The notes: a model not told the origin generated them from the letters alone. Positions 1 through 10,012 are shown, counted from the stretch's first letter. The stretch: 64,000 bases of DNA from Coprobacter secundus (GCA_000803105.1 JTDA01000006.1:124001-188000), one strand, 5' to 3'. Program-made: numbers and translations.

Positions 1-2203
1 TAACTTCCCCTTTCAACCCAGAATAATCTGCATCAATTCGGACTTTAGACACAGTCCCCGGAGCAGCATTGACACCTGTCAATACCCCTCTTTTTACGAC
101 TTTTCCATTATCCATCAATTTCCACGAAAAATCAAAAGAAGAAAGCGATAAATAATTATATTCATTTTTAATAGCCAACACTCCATTGTTATACTCAAAA
201 TTGATATGTTGATATATCTTCTTACACTCGTACAATGCCGGTTTTACTGTTCTATCTGCAAATACCAAACCATTTGTACCATTCATCGAAGAAAAATATT
301 CTTTACCCGTCACGCTATCTTTCCGAATGACACTTTGATCTACCCAATCCCAAATATATCCACCGATTAAACGAGGATATTTTTTAACTGCATCCCAATA
401 TTCGCGATGATTCCCCAAAGCATTCCCTTTGGCATGCGCATATTCACACATTAACACAGGACGGACTTCTGACTTTTGTGTTGCCAACTTTATAATTCCT
501 TCTACTGAAGGGTACATTGTACTCACAACATCAACAGCCGGAGGCTCCGGCGGATTCACTGCCGGACGATTCGTTTTCATAAAATCAAGACCATAACCAT
601 ATTGCCTAGAACCACCATTATGCATATATGCCTCAAAATGAATCATCCGAGTAGGGTCATAATCCTTAACCCATGATGCACGAGCTGCATTATTGTATCC
701 CACACCAGATTCATTTCCCAATGACCAAAAAATAATTGATGGATGATTCTTGTCTCTTTTCACCATTCCGGAAACACGATCCAATTGAGCAAAAAGCCAC
801 ATTTCATTATTTGATAATTCTGCATCTGTACCACAAGTTTCAACATTTGCCTCATCCATAACATATATTCCATATTCATCACAAAGGTCATAGAATACCG
901 GATCTGCTGGATAATGAGATGTTCTCACTGAATTAAACCCAAACTGCTTCATTAACGTAACATCTTGTACCATCCTCTCATAAGGAACTGTTTTTCCAAA
1001 CCAAGCATCATGATCATGTCTATTCACACCATACAGATATTCCCGCTTCCCATTTATATATAACTCACTGTTTATAAATTCTATTTTACGAAAACCTATA
1101 CGAGAACTTCTTGATTCTACCGTATTCCCTTTATTATCCTTCAAAGTTAAAACCAGAGTATATAAATGGGGTGTTTCAGAAGACCACAACAACGGAGCTT
1201 TCACTTCTGTTTCTAAATATTTTGCTAATGAGAAATTTTTCTGATATTTTTCCGATATAATTTTCTCTACAGGCATTGACAAATCTACCCCATGGGCAAG
1301 CACCCGTTCTTTGGAATACAACCTAACCTCAAGTGCCCAATTTGATATATCAACAGGCTTTTTTCTCGCGATAAAAGGGCGTACTCGTAATTTAGCATCC
1401 TTATAATTTTTGTCCAAATCCGTTATTACCGCAAAATCTTGAATAAACACATCTGGACATGATTCAATATAAACATCTCTACATATGCCATGAAAACGCC
1501 AATGGTCCTGATCCTCTAAATAAGAACCATCGCTCCATCTCAAAACCTGAACAGCTATCTGATTTTCCCCGTCTTTTAAATAAGAAGTAATATCAAAAAC
1601 TGCAGGCAATGTACCTCCATCTTCATTATATCCAACTTTTACTCCATTTATATATAAGTAAAAAGCTCCTCTTACACCTGAAAAATGAATTAAAATATTC
1701 TGTCCAGTCCACGATAAGGGCACATTAAAAGTTTTTCTATATAAAGCGATATGATTATCTTTACGAGGAACAAAGGGTGGATTGACCGGACGGAATTCAT
1801 ATCCTTGACCACAATACACTTGTTCTCCATATCCTTGCATCTCCCAAGTCGAAGGAACAGGAATATTATCCCACGAAGTATCATCCAGCCCCTCACTCAT
1901 AAAATCAGATGGAAGTTTTTCCCAATCAGTTATAAACTTAAATTTCCAAAGTCCATTTAATGATAAATAGCGTGGTGAAGAAGACCTATTCACTTCCAAT
2001 GCCTCGTTTTCTGTCGGAAATGATATAGACGTAGCTGCATATGGTTCTCTATTTATACTGTTTATCAGAGGATTCTCAAACTCCTCTTGCCCGAATTTAA
2101 CAGGAGATGTATCATATACATCACTTCCACTAACTGGAGGAATCTGTGAAAAGGCACAAAAAGATAAGCCTAATAATATTCCTGTAAATACACATTTTTT
2201 CAT
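1..2203 (-). CDS. Glycoside hydrolase family 2, beta-galactosidase-type (3' end outside window)
   Basis: Secreted GH2 enzyme, expected to remove terminal beta-linked sugars (galactose by nearest family resemblance) from PUL oligosaccharides in the periplasm. The reading frame is open from an ATG at 2203 to the window edge, about 734 residues, and no stop is reached. It opens MKKCVFTGILLGLSFCAFSQ, a signal peptide. The sugar-binding and immunoglobulin-like domains come first, then a TIM barrel. The acid/base motif GNESG places Glu at residue 498, and the nucleophile motif CEYAHAKGN places Glu at residue 587; both match LacZ-like GH2 enzymes. Length so far fits a protein of about 1000 residues, so the C-terminal beta-sandwich lies outside. 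It is the last visible gene of the leftward operon, 46 bases after the split GH-A-like gene. GH2 also includes glucuronidases and mannosidases, so the exact sugar is inferred. Confidence 0.9.
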   Translation of the reverse strand, partial: MKKCVFTGILLGLSFCAFSQIPPVSGSDVYDTSPVKFGQEEFENPLINSINREPYAATSISFPTENEALEVNRSSSPRYLSLNGLWKFKFITDWEKLPSDFMSEGLDDTSWDNIPVPSTWEMQGYGEQVYCGQGYEFRPVNPPFVPRKDNHIALYRKTFNVPLSWTGQNILIHFSGVRGAFYLYINGVKVGYNEDGGTLPAVFDITSYLKDGENQIAVQVLRWSDGSYLEDQDHWRFHGICRDVYIESCPDVFIQDFAVITDLDKNYKDAKLRVRPFIARKKPVDISNWALEVRLYSKERVLAHGVDLSMPVEKIISEKYQKNFSLAKYLETEVKAPLLWSSETPHLYTLVLTLKDNKGNTVESRSSRIGFRKIEFINSELYINGKREYLYGVNRHDHDAWFGKTVPYERMVQDVTLMKQFGFNSVRTSHYPADPVFYDLCDEYGIYVMDEANVETCGTDAELSNNEMWLFAQLDRVSGMVKRDKNHPSIIFWSLGNESGVGYNNAARASWVKDYDPTRMIHFEAYMHNGGSRQYGYGLDFMKTNRPAVNPPEPPAVDVVSTMYPSVEGIIKLATQKSEVRPVLMCEYAHAKGNALGNHREYWDAVKKYPRLIGGYIWDWVDQSVIRKDSVTGKEYFSSMNGTNGLVFADRTVKPALYECKKIYQHINFEYNNGVLAIKNEYNYLSLSSFDFSWKLMDNGKVVKRGVLTGVNAAPGTVSKVRIDADYSGLKGEV

Positions 2204-2249
2204 ATCTTTATATAACTAATTCAAAAATGGAATAAACCCTATCAAAATC

Positions 2250-4841
2250 TTACTTCTCAACTCCAAATTCTATTTCATTAGCCCAATGTTCCTTCCAATC
2301 GGGGTGAAATGCCCGAGAATTTTTCTTTGACACACTTCTTCCACGAGCGATTTCCATACATGCTGCCCCCGCCCCATCATCATTAATTCGAGCAGAAAAT
2401 TTTATATTCTCTCCTTTATCTATAGCTTTTTTTACCTCCGGAATTTCAGACCAAGGAATGGCACATTCATAATATAGAGTACTACCTTCACGCACAATTT
2501 CCAGCTTGCCATTTTTTACAGCTCCATCATAAATCGATTTTGGCTGACGAGGATAAAAATGCTTCCGAGGCATACCCGGAGTTAACAATCTCCAAATTTC
2601 AGTTCCACCTCCATATTCTGGAGCCACTTTATTTAATGCATATTCATAATCAGTACACTTATAACCGATATAACGAGGCATTGTTCCTTTTGAACACGCA
2701 TCCATGCCATCCTTACCTATCGGTATAACATTAAAAGCTATCAGAATATTGTCCGTGGCAACCCCTGTGGTTCCATCAGGTAACACAGGTTTTTTCCGAT
2801 AAGTAAAACGACGCACCCCCTCAGGCCATACCAAAGGTACCAAATCATCCAAGGAAACTATGTTACAAATTATATCCTGAGGAAGCAAAACCTTTGTTCC
2901 AACCAGATAATACCCCTTTTCTCCATATTTCCCGATCCAATTCCCGACTGTATCAAAATCTTTACCAATAAGCACTGCTGAAGCTCCACTTTTCCCTGTA
3001 TTAATGATATTATCGGATGAATCGAAAAAGACTCCTGCCAATTTAGCAGTATACCACCACCCATATGCAGAAAAACGTATCCTAATATTTCCTGACAGGT
3101 CCAATATTAAATAAGTTCCATCCCAAAGCTTATCAATTTTTGTCGTCAACAATTCTTTCCCACTATCCTTGTCATAAACAGTGACTGATACCCCATTTTG
3201 GTTTACATTCGGAAGATAAAATGATGTTCGAGTATATTTATCTTTTGGAAGACTGATATCCATCCCTATGGACTGAGTCGTAGAAACATTTTCTATATAA
3301 TTCATCACTCGTCCTTTTTCATCAGGCAATTGTAATGCTCCTTGAACTGATTCTGAAACATCTGCTGTGACCATCGTAGATTTCATTGCATATATTGTCT
3401 GCATATATGCTGTATCTGGATAAAAATATTGATTATCATCACGAGTTTCAAATCTTAACGTACCTTCATTGGGCGTTTTATCAGCCACCTTAGCTGCAAA
3501 ATAAAAATAATCATCATCATATGCCATATACGTCTGGGCCAAACCCTCTGCGTTCTGATCAAATTTCTGATAAGGATGCCAAGCAGCCTCCGCCAACGAA
3601 ATACTCGCTTTTGACGAACCCACAATCGTTTGAGGTATGATTTCTCTCCAATCATCTAACTGTCCATCTACCGTGATACTTCTCTTGGATATAAAATTTA
3701 CATGCATATCTTCCCAATGTACGGCAAATCCATCTTTACCTGCATCAAAATAAACCTCTAAAGGATATTTATTTTCTGCATTTGCATGTCCCTCCTGTAT
3801 TTTTACTTTAATTATCTTCGTTTCATTAGCTTTAAACGAAATAGCTTTCGGATAAGCTAGCGTTAGACCTTCTATAGATACATTTAAATCCCCTTTTACC
3901 GGACGATTCAATATATTAGTCAATATTAGTTCCATTTCTGAATTTTTAGAAATTGTCTGTGTAAAATCCTTTGCAACAATTTCTAACGGTTCATAGCCTT
4001 CAATTCTTGAATTAGAAATTGATTTTATTAACCTTTCAAAAGACCCTTTTTTACCGTTGACACGCATATAGTATCCTTGGTAGTTTAAAGGAATCTCATA
4101 AATCCCATTTTTTGGAGATATCCTATTCCCATAAAAATCATATAACAAAAATGTAGGATCTGCCTTCACTATCATTTTACCGTCAGTAATCGGATAATAT
4201 GTATCTAATTCTTCCTTAATAACTTTATATTCCTCACTATCATGCGATAATGTTTTAAGTTTTTCACGCCTCTGTATTCTTTTTCTAGCTTCTGTCAGAC
4301 TACGGACATTCCGAAATAAAACATTCTCTGCACCAAAGGCTTCTCCCAAATCTCCGGCAATAGTAACTGTACCATCTTCTCTATTACCATTATATCCATC
4401 AAATACCATAACCCACGGTAAACCATTTTTAAAAAGTAATTCTTTAAATTCTCTTTCTCCTATAAGATTCTGGACTGCTCCCATCGCAGCAGCGGCAGAC
4501 CAGGTGTTATGTAATTTAGAAATTGTTTCTGTACCTTTCTCTGTACGGATAGTCACTGTACGAGCCGAACGATTGGGATCTCCCGAGTACATATACCCGC
4601 CAAAAATACCCATCGAACGATCGTATCCTGCAGAACGATTAGTTGCAACCACCAATCCTATCCGGTCATCCGTGTTTCCAACCCAACTTTCTGTATCCCA
4701 TATTTTAACTCTTCCTTTATGCTCTTTTCTGCTATTCCATTCAGGATATAAAACTGGAGCTTCCATTCCTTGATAATGAATAGACAAAAAATCAAATATA
4801 GGTAATATATCCATGGTCCCATCAGCAAAAAATTTATCCAA
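2250..4841 (-). CDS. C-terminal part of frameshifted clan GH-A-like hydrolase with CBM9-like modules
   Basis: This open frame has no signal peptide and starts inside a TIM barrel, so it is not an independent gene. It continues the protein encoded by 4658-5884 in another frame. Residue 51 here is the Glu of WDTESW, in the position expected for the nucleophile of a retaining clan GH-A enzyme; the partner acid/base Glu (WNEPW) is in the upstream fragment. Later residues fold as beta-rich modules. A segment beginning ITVDGQLDDW, near residues 390-400, and a second near the C-terminus with CAIPWSEIP look like CBM9/DOMON-type carbohydrate-binding domains. The in-frame reading extends upstream of 4841 to the C7 run at 4861-4867 (G7 on the coding strand), where one extra base would join the parts. 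The repaired protein would have about 1210 residues. The family number is not recognised with certainty. Confidence 0.75.
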   Translation of the reverse strand: MDKFFADGTMDILPIFDFLSIHYQGMEAPVLYPEWNSRKEHKGRVKIWDTESWVGNTDDRIGLVVATNRSAGYDRSMGIFGGYMYSGDPNRSARTVTIRTEKGTETISKLHNTWSAAAAMGAVQNLIGEREFKELLFKNGLPWVMVFDGYNGNREDGTVTIAGDLGEAFGAENVLFRNVRSLTEARKRIQRREKLKTLSHDSEEYKVIKEELDTYYPITDGKMIVKADPTFLLYDFYGNRISPKNGIYEIPLNYQGYYMRVNGKKGSFERLIKSISNSRIEGYEPLEIVAKDFTQTISKNSEMELILTNILNRPVKGDLNVSIEGLTLAYPKAISFKANETKIIKVKIQEGHANAENKYPLEVYFDAGKDGFAVHWEDMHVNFISKRSITVDGQLDDWREIIPQTIVGSSKASISLAEAAWHPYQKFDQNAEGLAQTYMAYDDDYFYFAAKVADKTPNEGTLRFETRDDNQYFYPDTAYMQTIYAMKSTMVTADVSESVQGALQLPDEKGRVMNYIENVSTTQSIGMDISLPKDKYTRTSFYLPNVNQNGVSVTVYDKDSGKELLTTKIDKLWDGTYLILDLSGNIRIRFSAYGWWYTAKLAGVFFDSSDNIINTGKSGASAVLIGKDFDTVGNWIGKYGEKGYYLVGTKVLLPQDIICNIVSLDDLVPLVWPEGVRRFTYRKKPVLPDGTTGVATDNILIAFNVIPIGKDGMDACSKGTMPRYIGYKCTDYEYALNKVAPEYGGGTEIWRLLTPGMPRKHFYPRQPKSIYDGAVKNGKLEIVREGSTLYYECAIPWSEIPEVKKAIDKGENIKFSARINDDGAGAACMEIARGRSVSKKNSRAFHPDWKEHWANEIEFGVEK

Positions 4842-5884
4842 AGCGTTAGAATTTGAATCTCCCCCCCAACAAGAACATCTATATTTTCTTTTCGGGCATC
4901 AATAACTCCTTCTGCCATTTTTTGATATATTTCTCGATAACGTATCATATCGGCCTGCCAACCAGAAATAGACATTCCCTCCCACGGTTCATTCCACAAG
5001 CAAACGGCAGTAACCGGCCCCTTGGGCCAACCAAATCTCAAGCACAATTCCTTCACGTATTTCTTAAAATCATCATCCATATCCGGCATCCAAACCAAAT
5101 CTTGCTTTGTCCTCAAAAAATGTCCATTTCCATCAAGATGTGGCCGTGTTGTACCCAAAGGTAAAGAAGAGGCCATACGACCTTCCCCAAACATCAACAT
5201 AACCGTAATATTATTGTCCATATATTTTTTCATTTCTCCTGCTAAATCTTGCATAAATTTTTGATAATCAGGAGATGTTGTGGATATATATGGAATGCCA
5301 TGACGTATAGATTGTACTCCTACCCGACTAAGGAAATCAACACCCAAATCATCCAAAGATTGCTTTGGATACTGCATCTTTACAGGAGACGGCTTCATGC
5401 TATAAGCAAAGCTCGTTCCTAACCTTCTACCTTTTTTCCCTAAATCAAATACAATTGCATACCCACCATAGTCTTTGATATCATCTACCGATACAGAAAC
5501 ATTTGTATAACCATTAGGTGTAATTGAAATATGAACAGGAATAATTTTTTCATAGTCAAGTTTTATCATTTGTGGTAACCAAATATTATTGGGTATGCCT
5601 TTTGTTCCATATCTAATAATATGGATTTTTGCATCAGTATCTATAGGTTCTTGAGTATTGTTGACCACTTGAAATTTAAAATTAATATCATCTTCTGGCC
5701 AAAATACATTAGCTGGAGCAGATGATTCAATTAACGTAACATCAAAATTATAAAAACGAAGATTATTTTTAACCCCCATCACCTCCTCATATCCGACCCA
5801 ATCTTGGGGAGCTTTCATTTGAGGAAAAACTGAAAATATAGAAAATATTAATAAACTCGAAAGTATAATTATTCCCTGTTTCAT
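4658..5884 (-). CDS. N-terminal part of frameshifted clan GH-A-like glycoside hydrolase
   Basis: Secreted enzyme fragment with a signal peptide (MKQGIIILSSLLIFSIFSVF). An upstream in-frame ATG exists at 5911, but the one at 5884 follows the stop of the preceding gene (5889) by four bases and gives a clean signal sequence, so I prefer it. Residues 25-160 form a beta-rich domain. A TIM-barrel start follows, with the acid/base motif LWNEPW (Glu about residue 299). After residue 341 (VLVGG) the frame enters a nonsense tail of about 67 residues and stops at 4658. In the neighbouring frame the text continues as GDSNSNALDKFFADG, directly into the 2250-4841 frame. The break lies at a run of seven C on the + strand (4861-4867). 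Substrate unknown; the location between GH2 and a lyase-like gene suggests PUL glycan breakdown. Confidence 0.75.
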   Translation of the reverse strand: MKQGIIILSSLLIFSIFSVFPQMKAPQDWVGYEEVMGVKNNLRFYNFDVTLIESSAPANVFWPEDDINFKFQVVNNTQEPIDTDAKIHIIRYGTKGIPNNIWLPQMIKLDYEKIIPVHISITPNGYTNVSVSVDDIKDYGGYAIVFDLGKKGRRLGTSFAYSMKPSPVKMQYPKQSLDDLGVDFLSRVGVQSIRHGIPYISTTSPDYQKFMQDLAGEMKKYMDNNITVMLMFGEGRMASSLPLGTTRPHLDGNGHFLRTKQDLVWMPDMDDDFKKYVKELCLRFGWPKGPVTAVCLWNEPWEGMSISGWQADMIRYREIYQKMAEGVIDARKENIDVLVGGEIQILTLWINFLLMGPWIYYLYLIFCLFIIKEWKLQFYILNGIAEKSIKEELKYGIQKVGLETRMTG

Positions 5885-5888
5885 ATCA

Positions 5889-7739
5889 TTAGTATTTAAT
5901 TTCATAATCATTTTTTATTCTAAATTCTTCATCAGGCTTTTTTAAAGCTTTAACTTGCATTTCTTCAGTAGAAACAGTAAGATACTTTTCATCAACCTCT
6001 GTCCGAATTTCTCGTTTTTTCAAAATCGAATCCGAAAAAGATAGGTATAGTGAAACGACTGCTTCTTCCATTTTTGAAAAATCAAACTTTCGTTTTTCTC
6101 CGGAATAAATTACATAATCTGCCCATATCCGATCTTTATCACCACCTACAATCCACTGTCCTTTTAACTCATCCCACCTCACATAAGGAAGTTTTATAAA
6201 ACAAGATATATCCCGAGACTTCATCAAAACAGAATTCTGTTTTCCGTCAATAATTGAAAATTCAGTATGAGATATATTACCTCCTATTTCAAACCTTAAT
6301 CTCAAATCTTTAGCTAAAATAGTTGAATCCTTTATCCTATCTATACTTGGATGCTTATCTCCTCCATTATATGCAATATTAAAAATAGATAATACTGTTG
6401 CAGAATCTTGTACGCATTTAATATTTACAGCAGAAAAATCATAATCGTCGTGTAAAAAACGGACCTGCATATAAGTTGGATCTTCCTGAGTACCCCAATG
6501 AACAATTAAAGGACGACACTGATTCCACATATATCCCTGATTTACAGATGCTATAGCAAAATGAGGATGTGCATACATTTTTCCTATTATATCTGTAGCT
6601 AAAATTCTTACACCATCATATACCTTTTGATTGACAGGTTGCAACTTTCCAATTAAAAAAGTATCTATTTCAATTCGAGGAAGCATCTGTTTTGTAAAAA
6701 GAGAAATTAAATCATCCGGTATTTTGTGAGGAGCAATTACATTAGGAATTCTCGGATACTCGCCTGGCAAATTTACAATACCATTTGATGCATTATAAAA
6801 CAATCGTTTAAGATCCGGTGTCAGTAAACTACTATAAGCCCTCAAATTAGGACCGCACCATTGCCCAGAGGGTTGATGGAAATGGCGAGCAGCCATACGC
6901 CAACACATACTATACAATTTATCTACCATCTCCTTGTCCTCCGGATTTATAATTGTCCGTTTCATTCTCAACAATTCATTCATGGCAACAATTGTATATG
7001 TGGGACTATTATATTCAGTAAACCCCTTGTTATCAATCGTATAATCATAAAAATAGCGAAGTTTACCTCGAGCATAAGTACTAAGGTCAGGCAAATCCAT
7101 CAAATCACCGACAATATAACAAACATAAATTCCCATTATACACATATTGGTATAATCTCCCTTTACATTACGTTTCATACTTGCTCGAGCAGCAAGTACC
7201 AACGCCTTCTCGATTCTATTTTGCAAATCACAACTGATATAATCTCTAAAATTAATCCATATATCAATCAAAGGAACTGCCATAAAATCAGCCCAGTTAT
7301 AGTCTACAGGAGCTACCCGTCCATTTAAAGGATCTTCAGGATAATATGGCCAAACACCACAATAAGCCTTAGCAGTATCAGTTTCCTGCATAGGGAGTAC
7401 AGTCTCTATAATGTCTATAGCTCGGCTTATATTATCTTTTTCTCGAGTATACATCAGTTCCACAGCATACTCTATCGATGCACGTGTTTCATGAACCACT
7501 ACACCACTATCTAAATCACTATGATAATGGCGACCACTCGTAACAGTCCATGTCATCTTTTTCTCTTTATCATAGGATTTTTCTTTTTCAGCTAAATCTT
7601 TTTTTAAGAAATTTACTTCCTCTTCTTCTAAAACAACGGGAATAAGTTGTGTATTTCTCTTTTTTTCAGAACAACTACAAACAAAAAATAACTGTGTTAT
7701 TACTAAGATTAAGGTTATAATATTTTTCATATTGGTCAT
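5889..7739 (-). CDS. PUL lipoprotein, possible (alpha/alpha)-barrel polysaccharide lyase, family unassigned
   Basis: Predicted outer-membrane or periplasmic lipoprotein: the N-terminus is hydrophobic and ends in the lipobox FVCSC near residue 23. The first ATG overlaps the GH105 stop in an ATGA arrangement, so translation is probably coupled; Met4 is an alternative start. After a charged linker (residues 35-60) the body is rich in amphipathic helices to about residue 330, with aromatic clusters GVWPYYPEDP and YNWADF near residues 128-152, then GQWCGPN and a beta-rich C-terminal half. A helical toroid followed by a beta-sandwich is the architecture of heparinase-like and related polysaccharide lyases. 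The next gene upstream is GH105, which acts on the unsaturated uronyl ends that lyases create, so a lyase role fits. I cannot place it in a numbered family; PL27-type rhamnose-glucuronate lyases are one candidate. Confidence 0.7.
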   Translation of the reverse strand: MTNMKNIITLILVITQLFFVCSCSEKKRNTQLIPVVLEEEEVNFLKKDLAEKEKSYDKEKKMTWTVTSGRHYHSDLDSGVVVHETRASIEYAVELMYTREKDNISRAIDIIETVLPMQETDTAKAYCGVWPYYPEDPLNGRVAPVDYNWADFMAVPLIDIWINFRDYISCDLQNRIEKALVLAARASMKRNVKGDYTNMCIMGIYVCYIVGDLMDLPDLSTYARGKLRYFYDYTIDNKGFTEYNSPTYTIVAMNELLRMKRTIINPEDKEMVDKLYSMCWRMAARHFHQPSGQWCGPNLRAYSSLLTPDLKRLFYNASNGIVNLPGEYPRIPNVIAPHKIPDDLISLFTKQMLPRIEIDTFLIGKLQPVNQKVYDGVRILATDIIGKMYAHPHFAIASVNQGYMWNQCRPLIVHWGTQEDPTYMQVRFLHDDYDFSAVNIKCVQDSATVLSIFNIAYNGGDKHPSIDRIKDSTILAKDLRLRFEIGGNISHTEFSIIDGKQNSVLMKSRDISCFIKLPYVRWDELKGQWIVGGDKDRIWADYVIYSGEKRKFDFSKMEEAVVSLYLSFSDSILKKREIRTEVDEKYLTVSTEEMQVKALKKPDEEFRIKNDYEIKY

Positions 7740-9553
7740 TTATTTGCATCTATCATTTTCTGAACCTCTATTCCTGCAAATATCACAGCAAAAGAGCCAT
7801 GTGTATCATCATCATAAAACGGTCGGTTTACATAATATTCCACATCTTCAGTACACATAGTTCCTACACAAATCTTATGAACGGTACCATCATCTTCAAC
7901 TTCCGATGCTACAGCATTCCACCCTTTCTGCACAACAGGAATATACTTCTTTTTATCTAACCAACCATATCTAACGCCACGAGCCATCGCCATAGTAAAA
8001 ATCGCTGTACCTGACACCTCTTCTGGAGAATCTTTTCTCTCAATCACATTATGCCAAAAGCCCGATTCATCCTGATATTTTACCAACGTTTCCATAAAAG
8101 TAACATATTGCTTCAATATCTGCCTATACTTGGGATGTTTTTTAGGAAGATACATCAACACATCCGACATTGCCCATGCTGCCCAACCGTTAGCTCTGGA
8201 CCAGTGAGGAAGTTTTATTTCTGGACGAGAGGTATAGTTAGCATGCATATACAACTTTGCCTCCTTGTCCCAGACATGTTTAGTAAAATCCAGCACCTGA
8301 TTTGCAGCATCATCAAAAAAAGCCTTTTGTAACTCTGGAGATGTTACATACAACCCAGCCTGTATTAAGAAAGGAACCCCCATAAACATATCATCCACCC
8401 ATACAGTAAATTCTTCTGGAGTATTACGAGTATAATTAGTCATACCTTCACTTCTTATCTGCTCATGCTGTGCATAATGTATCATTTTGTTTATATACAT
8501 CTCATAAATCTTTCTGTTCTTAAAATCCTGCTCTTTTCGTAAACGATAAATAATAGGCAAAGATGGTGCTAATGTAAAATCAAGTAACTTTGAATCAATG
8601 ACAAGAGCATTAGCCGAATTATAAGCTTTCAAATCATTTACTTGATAATCAACAAAAGGAAGCCCCTCCATTTGATAATCACAAAAGTTTACAGCCCATT
8701 GATTATACCGTTGATTATTGGTCAACTCTGATAACTGTTGCATAGCCCACGCAACACCCCCATTGTGATAATTCCATTGATAAGTAGTACCCCAAGGAGC
8801 AGGGTCAATCATATCTCCCAACACTTCTATCTTAGGTATCGTCCACGTTACCAGTCCATCAAGTCCTTGGTACATATGTCCAAATACGAATTCTTTTTCC
8901 GGTTCGTTGATAATATCAATATTCGCACCAAAAGGTCCCACAACCAACCAATTAGTCAATTTTGGAATATTACCATCAATATTCTTCACGTTTTCCAATC
9001 CAATGTTCGGATATTCCGGTACAACAGATAATACAGCATCTTTTTCACTAGGAGGCTGTATAAACACACACCACTCACCTCCAAATGTTTCCGATTTTAT
9101 CAAAATATCATTATTTCCTTTTTTTAGGAATAAATCAAAAGAAAAGGACATTTCCAAACTTCGTTCTTCCCTCACTATTTTTATATCTCGTTGCCCGAGT
9201 TTTTCATACACCAAAGTTCCATTACACCAAATTTTGCAAGCATCGTTATGTTCTATTTCAACTCGTATTGTCGTGTCTCTTGGAAAAGACATTTGTGTAA
9301 ATGCATATGCTACAGCATGGTCTTTCTTTCCAAATGTTCTTCCAAAATCAATAAATTTCAAATAATTAAACTTATTGTTTTCTGGGAATAAAACCAACTT
9401 ATATGCAAAGGGTGTATTTCGTATCAATTTATCTCCAATTCTCTGAACAGTCGTGACTGGAGACTCCTTCAATTGTTGAGACATCACATTTACAGAAAAC
9501 AGAATACTCAAAACAATACAATAAAAATAGATCGGTGCTTTGTTTTTCTTCAT
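7736..9553 (-). CDS. GH105 unsaturated glucuronyl/galacturonyl hydrolase
   Basis: Exported enzyme expected to hydrolyse the delta-4,5-unsaturated uronic acid left at the end of lyase products. A signal peptide spans about residues 1-25. Residues 30-200 form a beta-rich N-terminal domain not found in minimal GH105 proteins, and residues about 240-600 form the (alpha/alpha)6 barrel. Recognisable blocks are WVDDMFMGVPFL (Asp387 and Asp388, in the region holding the catalytic Asp of YteR-like enzymes), HWSRANGWAAWAM and SGTAIFTMAMARG. It is the first gene of the leftward operon and overlaps the next gene by four bases. Its presence implies a lyase step in the pathway and a uronic acid in the glycan. 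Whether the natural substrate is rhamnogalacturonan, an arabinogalactan or another uronate polymer cannot be told. Confidence 0.88.
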   Translation of the reverse strand: MKKNKAPIYFYCIVLSILFSVNVMSQQLKESPVTTVQRIGDKLIRNTPFAYKLVLFPENNKFNYLKFIDFGRTFGKKDHAVAYAFTQMSFPRDTTIRVEIEHNDACKIWCNGTLVYEKLGQRDIKIVREERSLEMSFSFDLFLKKGNNDILIKSETFGGEWCVFIQPPSEKDAVLSVVPEYPNIGLENVKNIDGNIPKLTNWLVVGPFGANIDIINEPEKEFVFGHMYQGLDGLVTWTIPKIEVLGDMIDPAPWGTTYQWNYHNGGVAWAMQQLSELTNNQRYNQWAVNFCDYQMEGLPFVDYQVNDLKAYNSANALVIDSKLLDFTLAPSLPIIYRLRKEQDFKNRKIYEMYINKMIHYAQHEQIRSEGMTNYTRNTPEEFTVWVDDMFMGVPFLIQAGLYVTSPELQKAFFDDAANQVLDFTKHVWDKEAKLYMHANYTSRPEIKLPHWSRANGWAAWAMSDVLMYLPKKHPKYRQILKQYVTFMETLVKYQDESGFWHNVIERKDSPEEVSGTAIFTMAMARGVRYGWLDKKKYIPVVQKGWNAVASEVEDDGTVHKICVGTMCTEDVEYYVNRPFYDDDTHGSFAVIFAGIEVQKMIDANK

Positions 9554-9611
9554 GAATATAATTATCTTTAATGATTATCGTGGCTAACAGAATGTTAATA
9601 CTTCTCTTGTG

Positions 9612-9619
9612 CAAAATTA
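9612..9619 (-). promoter_or_regulatory. Probable -7 element of GH105 operon promoter
   Basis: On the minus strand this reads TAATTTTG, a full match to the Bacteroidetes -7 consensus TAnnTTTG, 59 bases upstream of the GH105 ATG. A TTTG lies upstream on the minus strand, but with a spacer of only 16 bases instead of about 19, so the -33 element is weak. Confidence 0.4.
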
Positions 9620-9951
9620 ATTTTCAGGAATCCAGCAAAAGAGTTAAAACCCCGATAAAGTAGATATAAAATACAAACAAAACACAAACAAAGCTTTACT
9701 AAAAGACTATTAAATAACATATTAGTTTAACAATCAATCAAAATCCTAAATCCATAATATTCCATATTCACCCTCCTTCAATAAAGAATTCCTCTCCCAA
9801 ACTTTCAAAGATACAATCACTCTAATATAATCTTAAATCTTTATCTTCATAAAAAGGTAAAATTCCACTGAAAAAAGATTTAATGTTTTTCCCTCATCAT
9901 TCAAAATATTTCGAAACTAAAAAAACTTCCTAAGAAAAAGACAATAAAAAC

Positions 9952-9985
9952 AAAAAAGGGAGAATTGGTATCCAATTCTCCCTTT
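9952..9985 (-). terminator. Rho-independent terminator after the regulator-like gene
   Basis: Perfect stem (GGGAGAATTGG paired with CCAATTCTCCC, extended by AAA/TTT) with a three-base loop. On the minus strand it is followed by a T-rich run. It lies 28 bases beyond the stop of the 10013-11401 gene. Confidence 0.85.
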
Positions 9986-10012
9986 ATAGATATATTCTCC
10001 GTAATTTCTATT

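Larger units (their letters stand above)
9554..10012. other. Intergenic region between regulator-like gene and GH105 operon
   Basis: About 460 bases. The right end holds the terminator of the 10013-11401 gene (9952-9985). The left end holds a probable -7 element for the GH105 operon (9612-9619). The middle is AT-rich with no open frame or RNA gene that I could recognise. Confidence 0.6.

Noticed and set aside
4658..4841. Treating the 2250-4841 frame as a separate gene starting at the Met at 4841
   Set aside because: No signal peptide, starts mid-barrel, and overlaps the upstream fragment in another frame; a homopolymer frameshift explains both.
6861..7328. 155-codon plus-strand frame opposite the lyase-like gene
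   Set aside because: Antisense shadow of a real gene, low-complexity composition, no recognisable domain or start context.
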